Shown piece by piece: positions 7,529 to 14,149 of a DNA stretch of 14,257 nt; position 1 is the first letter of the stretch, and every line of letters begins with the position of its first letter. The notes beneath the pieces are model-generated. The model saw nothing but the letters and a program-made list of their open reading frames with translations. It had not been told where the DNA came from and searched no databases. Source of the DNA: Tannerella sp. (GTDB lineage Bacteria; Bacteroidota; Bacteroidia; Bacteroidales; Tannerellaceae); the NCBI GenBank assembly GCA_031261145.1, contig JAISJX010000046.1, forward strand, positions 1 to 14,257, read 5' to 3'. The translations under genes were made by a program, and so were the position numbers.

Positions 7529-8227
7529 TTACTGGTTCAAAACATGGATGGTATGACATGCCGCGAGCGCCGCCGTTTCCGTTCGCAGGCGACTTTCGCC
7601 CAGCGAGATGGGAGTATAGCCGTTTTGCAGGGACGATTCAATCTCTTCGGGGCTGAAATCACCTTCGGGGCCTATCAGAATCAGGGCGTTTTCGCCGGCA
7701 TGATACGTTTGTTTCAGGAGACGTTTCTCGCCGTCTTCGCAGTGGGCGATAAATTTACGTCCGGCAAAGGGCTGTTTGATAAAAGACTGGAAGGGCGTCA
7801 TACCGGTTATCTTCGGCAGCGTAGCCTTTTGCGATTGCTTCATGGCGCTGACGAGGATTTTTTCCAAACGGGCTGTTTTCATCTCGCGCCGTTCGGAGAA
7901 ACGGCAGTTCAGGAACGTAATCCCGTCAATCCCAATCTCGGTCGCTTTCTCGGCAAACCATTCCATGCGGTCTGTATTTTTCGTCGGAGCGATGGCGATA
8001 TGCACGCGGAAAGAAGGCTGATATGCAGGCTGCCGACGTTCCGTGATCGTCACTTCGCATTGTTCGGGATGCGGCCGGGCGATGACGGCGCGGTAGAAAA
8101 AACCTTTTCCGTCGGTCAGCGCAATTTCATCTCCCTCTTTCAGCCGGAGCACACGGATGGCGTGCCTTGATTCTTCTTCGGGCAAAACCGGATGAGCGGT
8201 TATATCGGGTGCGTAGAAAAGTGGCAT
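7529..8227 (-). CDS. rsmE: 16S rRNA (uracil-1498-N3)-methyltransferase RsmE
   Basis: This 232-residue SAM-dependent enzyme methylates N3 of U1498 in 16S rRNA of the 30S subunit. The N-terminal PUA-like domain (about 1-65) opens with MPLFYAPDI and HAIRVLRLKEGDEIALTDGKG, characteristic of RsmE. The C-terminal SPOUT (trefoil-knot) domain contains AIAPTKNTDRMEWFAEKATEIGI (79-100), ALILIGPEGDFSPEEI (181-196) and LGESRLRTETAALAA (209-223), the knot segments that bind SAM. Length is normal. The gene starts four bases after the nucleoside-transporter stop, so the two are probably co-transcribed. It is the last gene of its unit; a gap of about 140 bases separates it from the export operon. A specific, confident identification. 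Confidence 0.96.
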   Translation of the reverse strand: MPLFYAPDITAHPVLPEEESRHAIRVLRLKEGDEIALTDGKGFFYRAVIARPHPEQCEVTITERRQPAYQPSFRVHIAIAPTKNTDRMEWFAEKATEIGIDGITFLNCRFSERREMKTARLEKILVSAMKQSQKATLPKITGMTPFQSFIKQPFAGRKFIAHCEDGEKRLLKQTYHAGENALILIGPEGDFSPEEIESSLQNGYTPISLGESRLRTETAALAACHTIHVLNQ

Positions 8228-8231
8228 CGTT

Positions 8232-9548
8232 TTATCCCAGAATCATTCCGATGATAGTGGCGGAAAGCACGGACACCAACGCCCCGGCAACCATCGCACG
8301 GAAACCTAACCCGGCAATGACGGAGCGTTTTTCGGGCGCCAGCACGCTCATACCGCCTATCAGCATCCCAATCGAACCCACATTGGCGAAGCCGCACAGC
8401 AGGTACGTGGACATCACCACCGATTTTTGATAGATGAACAGTCCGGCATTTTTCCATTCCTGCATCTGGAAATAAGCGACAAACTCGTTCAGGACGGTTT
8501 TCTGCCCCAACAACGAACCCACCTGCATAATATCGTCCGCCGGTACGCCAATCAGCCACATGAACGGCGACATCACCGCGCCCAGCATAAACTGCACCGT
8601 GAAACCGCCGGATTTGCCGTCCGTCACGGACGCAATCCATTCATTCAACCCGGTATAACGACCCAGAAGCCCTTCGCACAGATAGTTTACCATCGCCACC
8701 AAAGCGATAAAAACCAACAACATGCCTGCTACGTTCACCATCAGCCGGGTACCCATCATCGTGCCGGAACACAGCGCATCCATTGCATTTTTGTGTTCCT
8801 TTTCCATATTGACGCCCGCCGTCGAATCCTCTATCGGTTCGGTTTGCGGATACAGCATCTTGGCCAGGACAATCGCTCCGGGCGCCGCCATGACCGAGGC
8901 CGAAAGCAGGTGTTTGGCAAAAAATACCTGTGCCGACGGATTGCCGCCGCCCAATATCCCGATGTATGCGCCCAACACCGTTCCCGAAATCGTTCCCATA
9001 CCGGCCACCATGATCAGAAACAGTTCGGATTTCGTCATCTTCGGCAGGTAATTCTTGGCCATAATCGGCGATTCGTTCATGCCGAGGAAGACATTCCCCG
9101 CAACCACCAAGCCTTCCGCCCCGGAAATATTCCTGAACAGGCGTCTCAGCAACCACGAAAAAGCGCTCACCACCCGTTGGAGAATCCCCCAATGATAGAA
9201 CAGCGCAACGATAGCCGAAAAGAATATTAATGCAGGCAGCGAGTGAATCAGAAACACAATGCCGTTGTTTTTAGCCGCATACGGGCCTAACAGAAACTCC
9301 ATACCCGCTTGCGTAAAGTCTAATAACTTGACGAACGCCTTTCCTGTGTACTCAAAAAAAGTCCCCACAAAAGGCACGTACAGAATCGACAGAGCGATTA
9401 CGAACTCAAGCGCCAGTCCCGACCCCACTAATTTCCAGTCAATGCGTTTACGGTTCGAACTGAACAGATAGGCCACCCCCATAACGGTAACCAACCCCAA
9501 TATCCCGCGCAGGAATGATACCCAGCTAAAACCGGCCGATTCAATCAT
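8232..9548 (-). CDS. Concentrative nucleoside transporter (CNT/NupC family)
   Basis: This 438-residue inner-membrane symporter would take up nucleosides using an H+ or Na+ gradient. The N-terminal Nucleos_tra2_N region, the gate domain and the C-terminal Nucleos_tra2_C region are all present, with many hydrophobic helices. Family landmarks include GNPSAQVFFAKHLLSASVM (202-220), GSLLGQKTVLNEFVAYFQ (344-361) and CGFANVGSIGMLIGGMSVLAPEKRS (385-409). By analogy with Vibrio CNT, binding residues E355 (NEFVAY), F387, N389 and S392 are conserved. In the first binding loop, however, the usual Q-[ST]-E is M157-N158-E159 (GMNESP). Only the Glu is kept, so specificity may be altered. The gene overlaps the upstream nuclease gene by four bases (ATGA, 9545-9548) and precedes rsmE by four. 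The C-terminus is short but typical of bacterial members. Family certain; exact substrate unknown. Confidence 0.93.
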   Translation of the reverse strand: MIESAGFSWVSFLRGILGLVTVMGVAYLFSSNRKRIDWKLVGSGLALEFVIALSILYVPFVGTFFEYTGKAFVKLLDFTQAGMEFLLGPYAAKNNGIVFLIHSLPALIFFSAIVALFYHWGILQRVVSAFSWLLRRLFRNISGAEGLVVAGNVFLGMNESPIMAKNYLPKMTKSELFLIMVAGMGTISGTVLGAYIGILGGGNPSAQVFFAKHLLSASVMAAPGAIVLAKMLYPQTEPIEDSTAGVNMEKEHKNAMDALCSGTMMGTRLMVNVAGMLLVFIALVAMVNYLCEGLLGRYTGLNEWIASVTDGKSGGFTVQFMLGAVMSPFMWLIGVPADDIMQVGSLLGQKTVLNEFVAYFQMQEWKNAGLFIYQKSVVMSTYLLCGFANVGSIGMLIGGMSVLAPEKRSVIAGLGFRAMVAGALVSVLSATIIGMILG

Positions 9549-10174
9549 AACGTATCGTCTCCTTCCTTTTCGCGCCGCAACAGTTCTTCTTTAAACATTT
9601 TTGCAGATTCATAATTCTCTTCACTGATAGCATTTTCCATACGTTCTTCCAATTCATCATTCAGCAGGAGGGCCAGCCAGTCTTTCAGTTGATCATTATC
9701 ATCCTTTTTTGTGTCGAAGTCTATGGACGAGAGGGAATTGCTCTTATCGATGGCCGCATAGTCTTCGGGGATAACCCCGCATTTGTGCATGATCTGCTCT
9801 GACGTATAGATTTCACATTTGAGCCGGAGCGCAATAGCCACCGCGTCCGACGTGCGCGAATCGATCCGGATGTCTTGCGTTTCATCCGAGAAAACCATCT
9901 CCGAAAAATACACCCCATCCTCAAATTTATAGATAAAAACCTCCCGCAACCGGATGTGAAAAGACTTCATAAACGCGATAAACAAATCGTGTGTCAAAGG
10001 CCGTACCGGTTGGATTTCCTCCAATGCAATCGCGATGGATTGCGCCTCTGCTACGCCCACAATCACAGGAAGCCAACGCCGGCCTTCCTCCGACAAAATG
10101 AGAGCGTACGCCCCCGATTGCATCTGACTGTTCGTCAGCCCATATACATTTAATTTAACCCGTGTTTGATCCAT
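9545..10174 (-). CDS. DUF151 'bifunctional nuclease' family protein with UVR motif
   Basis: This 209-residue cytoplasmic protein has an N-terminal DUF151 (BFN, PF02577) domain at about 1-135, seen in SGAYALILSEEGRRWLPVIVGVAEAQSIAIALE (20-52), in RPLTHDLF and in IRIDSRTSDAVAIALRLKCEIYTSE (102-126). A C-terminal UVR-type helical hairpin follows at about 165-200 (LNDELEERMENAISEENYESAKMFKEEL), as in UvrB/UvrC and related proteins. A linker rich in D, S and K joins them. The domain is named for plant and Mycobacterium-type proteins with reported DNase/RNase activity; the bacterial role is poorly defined. This two-domain form is, as I recall, common in Bacteroidota. The gene is 29 bases downstream of the thioredoxin-like gene and overlaps the nucleoside transporter by four bases. 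That arrangement suggests a link between nucleic-acid turnover and nucleoside uptake, but this is inference only. Confidence 0.9.
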   Translation of the reverse strand: MDQTRVKLNVYGLTNSQMQSGAYALILSEEGRRWLPVIVGVAEAQSIAIALEEIQPVRPLTHDLFIAFMKSFHIRLREVFIYKFEDGVYFSEMVFSDETQDIRIDSRTSDAVAIALRLKCEIYTSEQIMHKCGVIPEDYAAIDKSNSLSSIDFDTKKDDNDQLKDWLALLLNDELEERMENAISEENYESAKMFKEELLRREKEGDDTL

Positions 10175-10203
10175 TATTTATTCTGCTAAGAAATTAGAAA
10201 CAT

Positions 10204-10698
10204 TTAATTCTCAATTCTCAATTGCTTAACGACTTCTTCCAGTGTTGTTTCGTTCAGGATGATATTCTTATCCTTATCCAACAGGTAGAGCGCCGGAAAT
10301 TTAGTGATGATATAAATCCCTTCGATATTGATTTTCGCCTCCTGGTCATACCCGTTGATCCAGGTTTTGGGAACCAGTTCGGCATGTTCTTCCCAAATAT
10401 CGTCCGCTTCTTCGGGATAGACGGCCAGCACGGTCAGGCGTTTGTTCGCAATCAAACGGTTTATCACATCCGACTCGCTTAATTGCTCCATCAGCAACTG
10501 GCAATCTTCGCACGTCGGGTTATAAAAATAGAGCAACGTCCGTTCCGACTGAATTTCGTACAGCGTTCCCTGTTCTTCGGACGCCAGCGTATAGGTGAAA
10601 TCATTCGCCCGCTGAGGCGTATCAACAGGCTGTTCAACCGTTTGCGCAAAGCCGGCGATTGACAGCCATAAACCAAAAACAATAAAATTACATTTCAT
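10204..10698 (-). CDS. Exported thioredoxin-fold protein (TlpA/DUF5106-like)
   Basis: A 164-residue protein from the ATG at 10698. The frame is open to an ATG at 10728, but the chosen start gives a clean signal peptide (MKCNFIVFGLWLSIAGFA, cleavage before Q19), and the upstream ATG falls inside the -7 promoter element. A thioredoxin-like fold follows: a strand LLYFYNP, the redox motif C63-E-D-C66, a helix, strand LTVLAVYP, and the cis-Pro region KFPALYLLDKD (134-144). It is shorter than TlpA/ResA proteins and resembles the thiol-disulfide module of Bacteroidota exported proteins (DUF5106 and thioredoxin_8 neighbourhood). It probably acts in the periplasm on disulfides, but CEDC is not a classical CGPC or CPHC and direction cannot be told. 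It is the first gene of the unit running through the nuclease, the transporter and rsmE. Confidence 0.82.
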   Translation of the reverse strand: MKCNFIVFGLWLSIAGFAQTVEQPVDTPQRANDFTYTLASEEQGTLYEIQSERTLLYFYNPTCEDCQLLMEQLSESDVINRLIANKRLTVLAVYPEEADDIWEEHAELVPKTWINGYDQEAKINIEGIYIITKFPALYLLDKDKNIILNETTLEEVVKQLRIEN

Positions 10699-10725
10699 AC
10701 CCATCATTTTAACTATTTTGTGAGG

Positions 10726-10733
10726 CAAAGATA
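10726..10733 (-). promoter_or_regulatory. Promoter -7 element of the thioredoxin/nuclease/transporter/rsmE unit
   Basis: The minus strand reads TATCTTTG, matching TAnnTTTG, 28 bases upstream of the chosen ATG at 10698. No TTTG lies at the expected -33 distance. It faces away from the dnaG promoter element at 10757-10764, and the two share a spacer of 23 bases. Confidence 0.55.
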
Positions 10734-10756
10734 AAAAACTATTGGCAATTAATCAT

Positions 10757-10764
10757 TACATTTG
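10757..10764 (+). promoter_or_regulatory. Promoter -7 element of dnaG
   Basis: TACATTTG matches TAnnTTTG and ends 24 bases before the dnaG ATG at 10789. A TTG at 10762 that would extend the dnaG frame lies inside this element, which argues against it as the translation start. The -33 region (about 10733-10736, AAAA) does not match consensus. Confidence 0.55.
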
Positions 10765-10788
10765 TCAGGCAAAAGTAGTAAAATTTAT

Positions 10789-12885
10789 ATGATAGATCAG
10801 CTCACAAAAGATAAAATTTTAGATGCGGCCAATATTGTGGACGTGGTATCGGAGTTTGTCACCTTACGGAAGCGAGGGGTTAATTTCGTGGGACTGTGTC
10901 CGTTCCACTCGGATAAGTCGCCTTCTTTTTACGTATCTCCCTCCAAAAATATTTGCAAATGTTTTTCGTGCGGAGAAGGCGGATCGCCCCTCTATTTTAT
11001 CATGAAGCACGAACAACTGAACTATCATGACGCCCTTCGCTACTTAGCGAAGAAATATAACATCGAAGTTCAGGAGCGCGAATTGACGAACGAAGAAAAG
11101 CAGTCGCAGAGCGACCGGGAGAGTATGTTTATCGTCAATCAATGGGCGCAGAAGCATTTCACCTCCCGCCTGCTCGAACACGAGGAAGGACGTACCATCG
11201 GACTGCGCTATTTTGCCGAACGCGGGTTCAGGGACGAAACCATCCGTAAGTTCCAGTTGGGATACAGCCTCGAAAAACGCGACGACCTCTATCAGACGGC
11301 GATTGGCAGCGGTTATAAAAAAGACTTTCTCGAAAAGACCGGACTTGTCACTTTCTACGAAAACGGAGCGGCGAGCGACCGCTTCCGCGGGCGGGTTATT
11401 TTCCCCGTGCATACGCTTAGCGGTAAGGTCGTGGCGTTCGGCGGACGTATCCTGAAGAAAAACGAGAAAACGGCCAAATACGTCAATTCGCCCGAAAGTG
11501 ATATTTATCACAAAAGTAACGAATTATACGGCATTTATTTTGCGAAGCAGGCCATCGCCAAAGCCGATAACTGTTTTCTGGTCGAAGGTTACACGGACGT
11601 AATCTCCATGCACCAGTCCGGCGTCGGGAATGTCGTTGCATCCTCCGGCACCGCCTTGACGAAGGGGCAGATACATACCATCCACCGCCTCACCAATAAT
11701 ATTACGGTGATTTACGACGGCGACGCTCCCGGAATCAAAGCCGCCATCCGCGGAATTGACCTCTTGCTGGAGGAGGGAATGAATGTGAAAGTCGTTCTCC
11801 TGCCCGACGGCGAGGACCCGGATTCGTTTGCCCGCGCGCACAGTGCGTTTGAGTTCAACGTCTATATCCAGCAGCACGAAACCGATTTTATCCGCTTCAA
11901 AACGAAATTGTTATTGGACGAAGCCGGCAACGACCCCATCAAACGGGCGAAACTGATTTCCGACATCATCCATTCCATCGCCGTCATCCCGGACGATATT
12001 ATCCGTTCCGAGTATATTAAAGAATGCAGGGATATGCTGGACGTCAAAGAGCAGGTGCTGCTGAACGAGCTGAACAAAATCCGCTCGAACCGCCGCAAAA
12101 CGCCGCCCGTGTCCAAAACAAACATTTCCGTTCCGCAGGATATGCCGGAACCGCCGGAAATGCCTGCTCCGCCGGAGGCTTATGTGCCGTATGATAACGA
12201 GTTGCCGCCGGAGGCTTTTGTGCCCTACGATGAATTGCCGCCCCCCGATGCTTTTGTGCCGTATCCCCGGCAGAAACAGGTCGTTTCGCCCTATAAAGCC
12301 TACGAAGAAGCGTTGCTCCGCTACATCATTGAGTTCGGCGAATGGGTTTTGTTCGACTATGAGGAAGATGGCGAGCGTATTGTCATCAAAGTAGCCCAGT
12401 ATATCCATTCGGAATTGCAACGTGATGAGATTGTTTTTTCCGTTCCGCAATACAAAAGTATCCTGGACGAATCGGTAGCGCATTGCAGCGATGCGAATTT
12501 CATCGCGTCCCGTTATTTCCTTTCCCATCCGGATCCCGGAATAAGCCGGATAGCCGTTGATTTGGCGGACGAAAACTATCTGTTTCACTTCGACGACCGC
12601 TCAATGGTGACCGCGCCCATAACCGACAAAGGAAAAGAGGAGCAAAAGTCACAGTTCCTGAAGCGGATGGAAGAATTTGAACAAGCCATCTGCCGGGATT
12701 TGTTTGCCCTGAAAGAGGCGTATATCCTGCAAAAAATAAATGATACAGGTAAACAGATTAAAGATTTGCAGGCGCAGGGAAATATTGACCAGGCAATCGA
12801 ACTGATGAAAGAACAACAACACCTGAATGAAATAAAAATGATTTTAAGCAAAGAATTGGGCGAAAGAATCATATTGAAAATGTAA
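10789..12885 (+). CDS. dnaG: DNA primase DnaG
   Basis: This 698-residue primase makes the RNA primers for chromosomal replication. The N-terminal zinc-binding domain has the CHC2 pattern C37, H40, C58 and C61 (CPFH...CFSCGEGG). The RNA-polymerase core follows, with the basic segment DRFRGRVIFPVHTLSGKVVAFGGR (197-220) and the TOPRIM residues E266 in VEGYTD and D310/D312 in YDGDAPG, which bind the catalytic metals. A linker (about 431-500) holds three copies of a PPEAFVPYDEL-like motif. The C-terminal part, about 500-698, is helical and should include the DnaB-helicase-binding region, ending LNEIKMILSKELGERIILKM. The ATG at 10789 gives MIDQLTKDKILDAANIVDVV, the usual DnaG beginning; the longer TTG start at 10762 overlaps the promoter. 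The gene stands alone, divergent from the thioredoxin-led unit and convergent with hicB. Length is normal to slightly long because of the linker. Confidence 0.97.
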   Translation: MIDQLTKDKILDAANIVDVVSEFVTLRKRGVNFVGLCPFHSDKSPSFYVSPSKNICKCFSCGEGGSPLYFIMKHEQLNYHDALRYLAKKYNIEVQERELTNEEKQSQSDRESMFIVNQWAQKHFTSRLLEHEEGRTIGLRYFAERGFRDETIRKFQLGYSLEKRDDLYQTAIGSGYKKDFLEKTGLVTFYENGAASDRFRGRVIFPVHTLSGKVVAFGGRILKKNEKTAKYVNSPESDIYHKSNELYGIYFAKQAIAKADNCFLVEGYTDVISMHQSGVGNVVASSGTALTKGQIHTIHRLTNNITVIYDGDAPGIKAAIRGIDLLLEEGMNVKVVLLPDGEDPDSFARAHSAFEFNVYIQQHETDFIRFKTKLLLDEAGNDPIKRAKLISDIIHSIAVIPDDIIRSEYIKECRDMLDVKEQVLLNELNKIRSNRRKTPPVSKTNISVPQDMPEPPEMPAPPEAYVPYDNELPPEAFVPYDELPPPDAFVPYPRQKQVVSPYKAYEEALLRYIIEFGEWVLFDYEEDGERIVIKVAQYIHSELQRDEIVFSVPQYKSILDESVAHCSDANFIASRYFLSHPDPGISRIAVDLADENYLFHFDDRSMVTAPITDKGKEEQKSQFLKRMEEFEQAICRDLFALKEAYILQKINDTGKQIKDLQAQGNIDQAIELMKEQQHLNEIKMILSKELGERIILKM
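12169..12264 (+). repeat. Proline-rich repeat inside dnaG
   Basis: Three in-frame repeats encode PPEAYVPYDNEL (12169-12204), PPEAFVPYDEL (12205-12237) and the partial PPDAFVPY (12238-12264). The DNA is repeated as well as the protein, which suggests tandem duplication. They lie in the flexible linker between the polymerase core and the helicase-binding domain. Confidence 0.85.
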
Positions 12886-12948
12886 AGATTCAAGGATTGC
12901 ACGCAGATTTTTTTAATTGACAATTGATAGTTGACAATTACGAAAGAG

Positions 12949-12983
12949 ACTGCGGAGCCTGTTCTGTAAGAATCTCTCGCAGT
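12949..12983. terminator. Hairpin between convergent genes, possible bidirectional terminator
   Basis: ACTGCGGAG (12949-12957) pairs with CTCTCGCAGT (12974-12983) apart from one bulged T, giving a nine-pair stem around a 16-base loop. It lies between the ends of dnaG and hicB. No T-run follows on either strand, so it may be only a repeat-derived structure. Confidence 0.3.
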
Positions 12984-13003
12984 GACGTTTGGCACGTTGC
13001 CCG

Positions 13004-13029
13004 TCATTGCGAGCGGTAGCGAAGCAATC
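13004..13029. repeat. Dispersed intergenic repeat with ATTGC / GCAAT arms
   Basis: The core runs GTCATTGCGAGCGG then TAGCGAAGCAATC, with ATTGC at 13006-13010 and GCAAT at 13024-13028 as inverted arms. This short palindrome-like string resembles a type I recall as multi-copy and intergenic in several bacterial genomes. A related string occurs at 221-236 in this window. A small hairpin (GGCA CGT TGCC, 12991-13001) lies directly before it. Confidence 0.55.
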
Positions 13030-13099
13030 CAGTGGATAAGATGTTTGTACCTTATTATAATTGATACCGGTCAGACGAGACAGGCCGGCAAGAAAAATA

Positions 13100-13498
13100 C
13101 TACAATTTAACCTCCAATAATTCTTTGCCTAACTCATGCAAGGCATTTTCTATTTTCTTCCGTTGAGCTAAACGAGGCTTTTTCAATCCGGTGGAATAGT
13201 GATGTAATAACTTCTGATTGATACCTGTCAGCCGTTCTAAAGCCACATTAGAGAACAACTTATTATAGTAATTCATAAAGCTTTGCGTGTCATACGAAAA
13301 CTTAATCGTATATTCACCCTGTAATATTGCAGGCAGCTCTTTTTTTTCCCTCGAATTTACAAATAATTCTAACCCTTTCAAAGCATCAACTTTTGCTGCT
13401 TCAGCCGTTTCACCTGCTCCCCATATTCCATCGCAGTTTTCAGCATAAGCATCAAAATAGTCGGCGCTCTTTTCAATGATAATTTTTATTGTTTCCAT
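13100..13498 (-). CDS. hicB: HicB-family antitoxin
   Basis: This 132-residue antitoxin should neutralise the HicA toxin encoded just upstream and repress their shared promoter. The N-terminal half has the partly degraded RNase-H-like HicB fold: an IIIEKSADYFDAYAENCDGIWGAGETAEAA segment (6-35), matching the 'Y-x-A-x-x-P-x-x-G-x-x-x-x-G-x-T-x-x-E-A' layout, then a helix (VDALKGLELFVNSR). The C-terminal part (about 77-130; FSNVALERLTGINQKLLHHYSTGLKKPRLAQRKKIENALHELGKEL) is a helix-turn-helix DNA-binding domain, so this is the DNA-binding type of HicB. The ATG at 13498 follows the hicA stop by 12 A-rich bases. The toxin-first order is usual for HicAB. The gene converges with dnaG. Confidence 0.88.
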   Translation of the reverse strand: METIKIIIEKSADYFDAYAENCDGIWGAGETAEAAKVDALKGLELFVNSREKKELPAILQGEYTIKFSYDTQSFMNYYNKLFSNVALERLTGINQKLLHHYSTGLKKPRLAQRKKIENALHELGKELLEVKL

Positions 13499-13510
13499 TT
13501 CTTTTGTTTT

Positions 13511-13702
13511 TTAAGTGACGTATTTCAGCCCCATTGATTTAATTAAAGTCTTTTTCAAACCTTTTCCAATCTCTTTGGCTCCATGGTATGGAACCGGAGG
13601 CGATATAACTCCATTTTTAACATAGAAGTAATGACTTCCCTCGGCATGCGAGAACGTCCAATCATTCTTTTTAATTAACCTGTGAAACTCAGTGTACTTC
13701 AT
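13511..13702 (-). CDS. hicA: HicA-family toxin (mRNA interferase)
   Basis: A 63-residue toxin of the double-stranded-RNA-binding-like fold. HicA proteins cleave mRNA and tmRNA and slow growth when not bound by HicB. MKYTEFHRLIKKNDW, then H24 in AEGSHYFYV (the conserved catalytic His of the G-S-H motif) and PPVPYHGAKEIGKGL are all family landmarks. Nothing essential is missing, so the toxin appears intact. The frame extends to a GTG at 13723, but that codon lies inside the -7 promoter element (13723-13730). The ATG at 13702 matches the usual HicA start. The downstream hicB is 12 bases away and surely co-transcribed. Confidence 0.9.
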   Translation of the reverse strand: MKYTEFHRLIKKNDWTFSHAEGSHYFYVKNGVISPPVPYHGAKEIGKGLKKTLIKSMGLKYVT

Positions 13703-13722
13703 TTTATGTTGAATTGATTCCA

Positions 13723-13754
13723 CAAAGGTAACTATTTATATACTTTTATCCAAA
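13723..13754 (-). promoter_or_regulatory. Consensus promoter of hicAB
   Basis: The minus strand has TTTG (13751-13754), 20 bases, then TACCTTTG (13723-13730). This is a full match to the Bacteroidota promoter (TTTG-N19-21-TAnnTTTG). The leader to the ATG at 13702 is about 15-20 bases. HicB would be expected to bind here, but I did not identify an operator. Confidence 0.75.
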
Positions 13755-13943
13755 TAAAAAAGCGATTATTTTTTATATGAGTATCATATATTTTCCTAAT
13801 TGACAATCCGTAGGATTGGAAGTTCGGTAGAAAACTTGAATCCTTTTTTCTTTTGATTAGCTAAAGGCTAATAGCCAACCGCCAATTCTTGCTCCAATCA
13901 CAATTTCATTTGCTATATATATTAATGTATAGGGATTTTTTAG
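13755..13943. other. AT-rich spacer between hicA and the initiator tRNA
   Basis: No gene is seen. It contains a CAATCC-GTA-GGATTG hairpin (13804-13818) preceded by TTGACAAT (13800-13807), and the overlapping palindromes ATTAGC-GCTAAT (13856-13872) and GGCTAATAGCC (13866-13876). No clear stem followed by a T-run is visible on the minus strand to end the tRNA transcript. Confidence 0.5.
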
Positions 13944-14015
<72 letters not shown>

Positions 14016-14031
14016 ATTTTGATTTCGGGTA

Positions 14032-14063
14032 CAAAGGTATGACAAAAATACCACCGAAACAAA
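14032..14063 (-). promoter_or_regulatory. Consensus promoter of the initiator tRNA
   Basis: TTTG (14060-14063), 20 bases, then TACCTTTG (14032-14039) on the minus strand, ending 16 bases before the mature tRNA 5' end. Both elements fully match the Bacteroidota consensus, as expected for a strongly expressed tRNA. Confidence 0.8.
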
Positions 14064-14088
14064 TAAATGTAAGATTTTTCTCGCTTTC

Positions 14089-14120
14089 TTGGTTTTTTGC
14101 GATTATTTTAACTACTTTTG
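14089..14120 (+). promoter_or_regulatory. Promoter of the tetR-like gene
   Basis: TTG (14089-14091), 21 bases, then TACTTTTG (14113-14120), a match to TAnnTTTG. The leader to the ATG at 14150 is about 25 bases. It faces away from the tRNA promoter. Confidence 0.65.
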
Positions 14121-14149
14121 CGCACAAAATTGACCAAAATGCGCAGTTT

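Larger units (their letters stand above)
12886..13099. other. Repeat-rich spacer between convergent dnaG and hicB
   Basis: No gene is seen. Two direct copies of TTGACAATT stand at 12917-12925 and 12931-12939; TTGACAAT recurs at 13800-13807. ACGCAGATTT (12901-12910) matches the left arm of the inverted repeat near 243. Hairpins follow at 12949-12983 and 12991-13001, then a dispersed-type repeat at 13004-13029. Some of these may end the two converging transcripts. Confidence 0.6.

Noticed and set aside
7544..8170. 208-codon open frame on the plus strand
   Set aside because: Fully antisense to rsmE, whose motifs are unmistakable; the plus-strand product has no recognisable fold.
8641..9192. 183-codon open frame on the minus strand
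   Set aside because: Shifted frame inside the nucleoside transporter, with G- and R-rich composition and no domain.
8427..9230. 267-codon open frame on the plus strand
   Set aside because: It lies wholly antisense to the nucleoside transporter, is rich in H, R and Q as antisense frames of membrane genes are, and shows no domain.
10762..10788. Nine-residue TTG-initiated extension of dnaG
   Set aside because: The TTG is part of the -7 promoter element; the ATG at 10789 gives the normal DnaG N-terminus.
11911..12588. 225-codon open frame on the minus strand
   Set aside because: Antisense to dnaG; F/R/I-rich composition typical of a complement frame.
12895..13030. CRISPR-like array
   Set aside because: The repeats are short, of different families and unevenly spaced; no cas genes are present.
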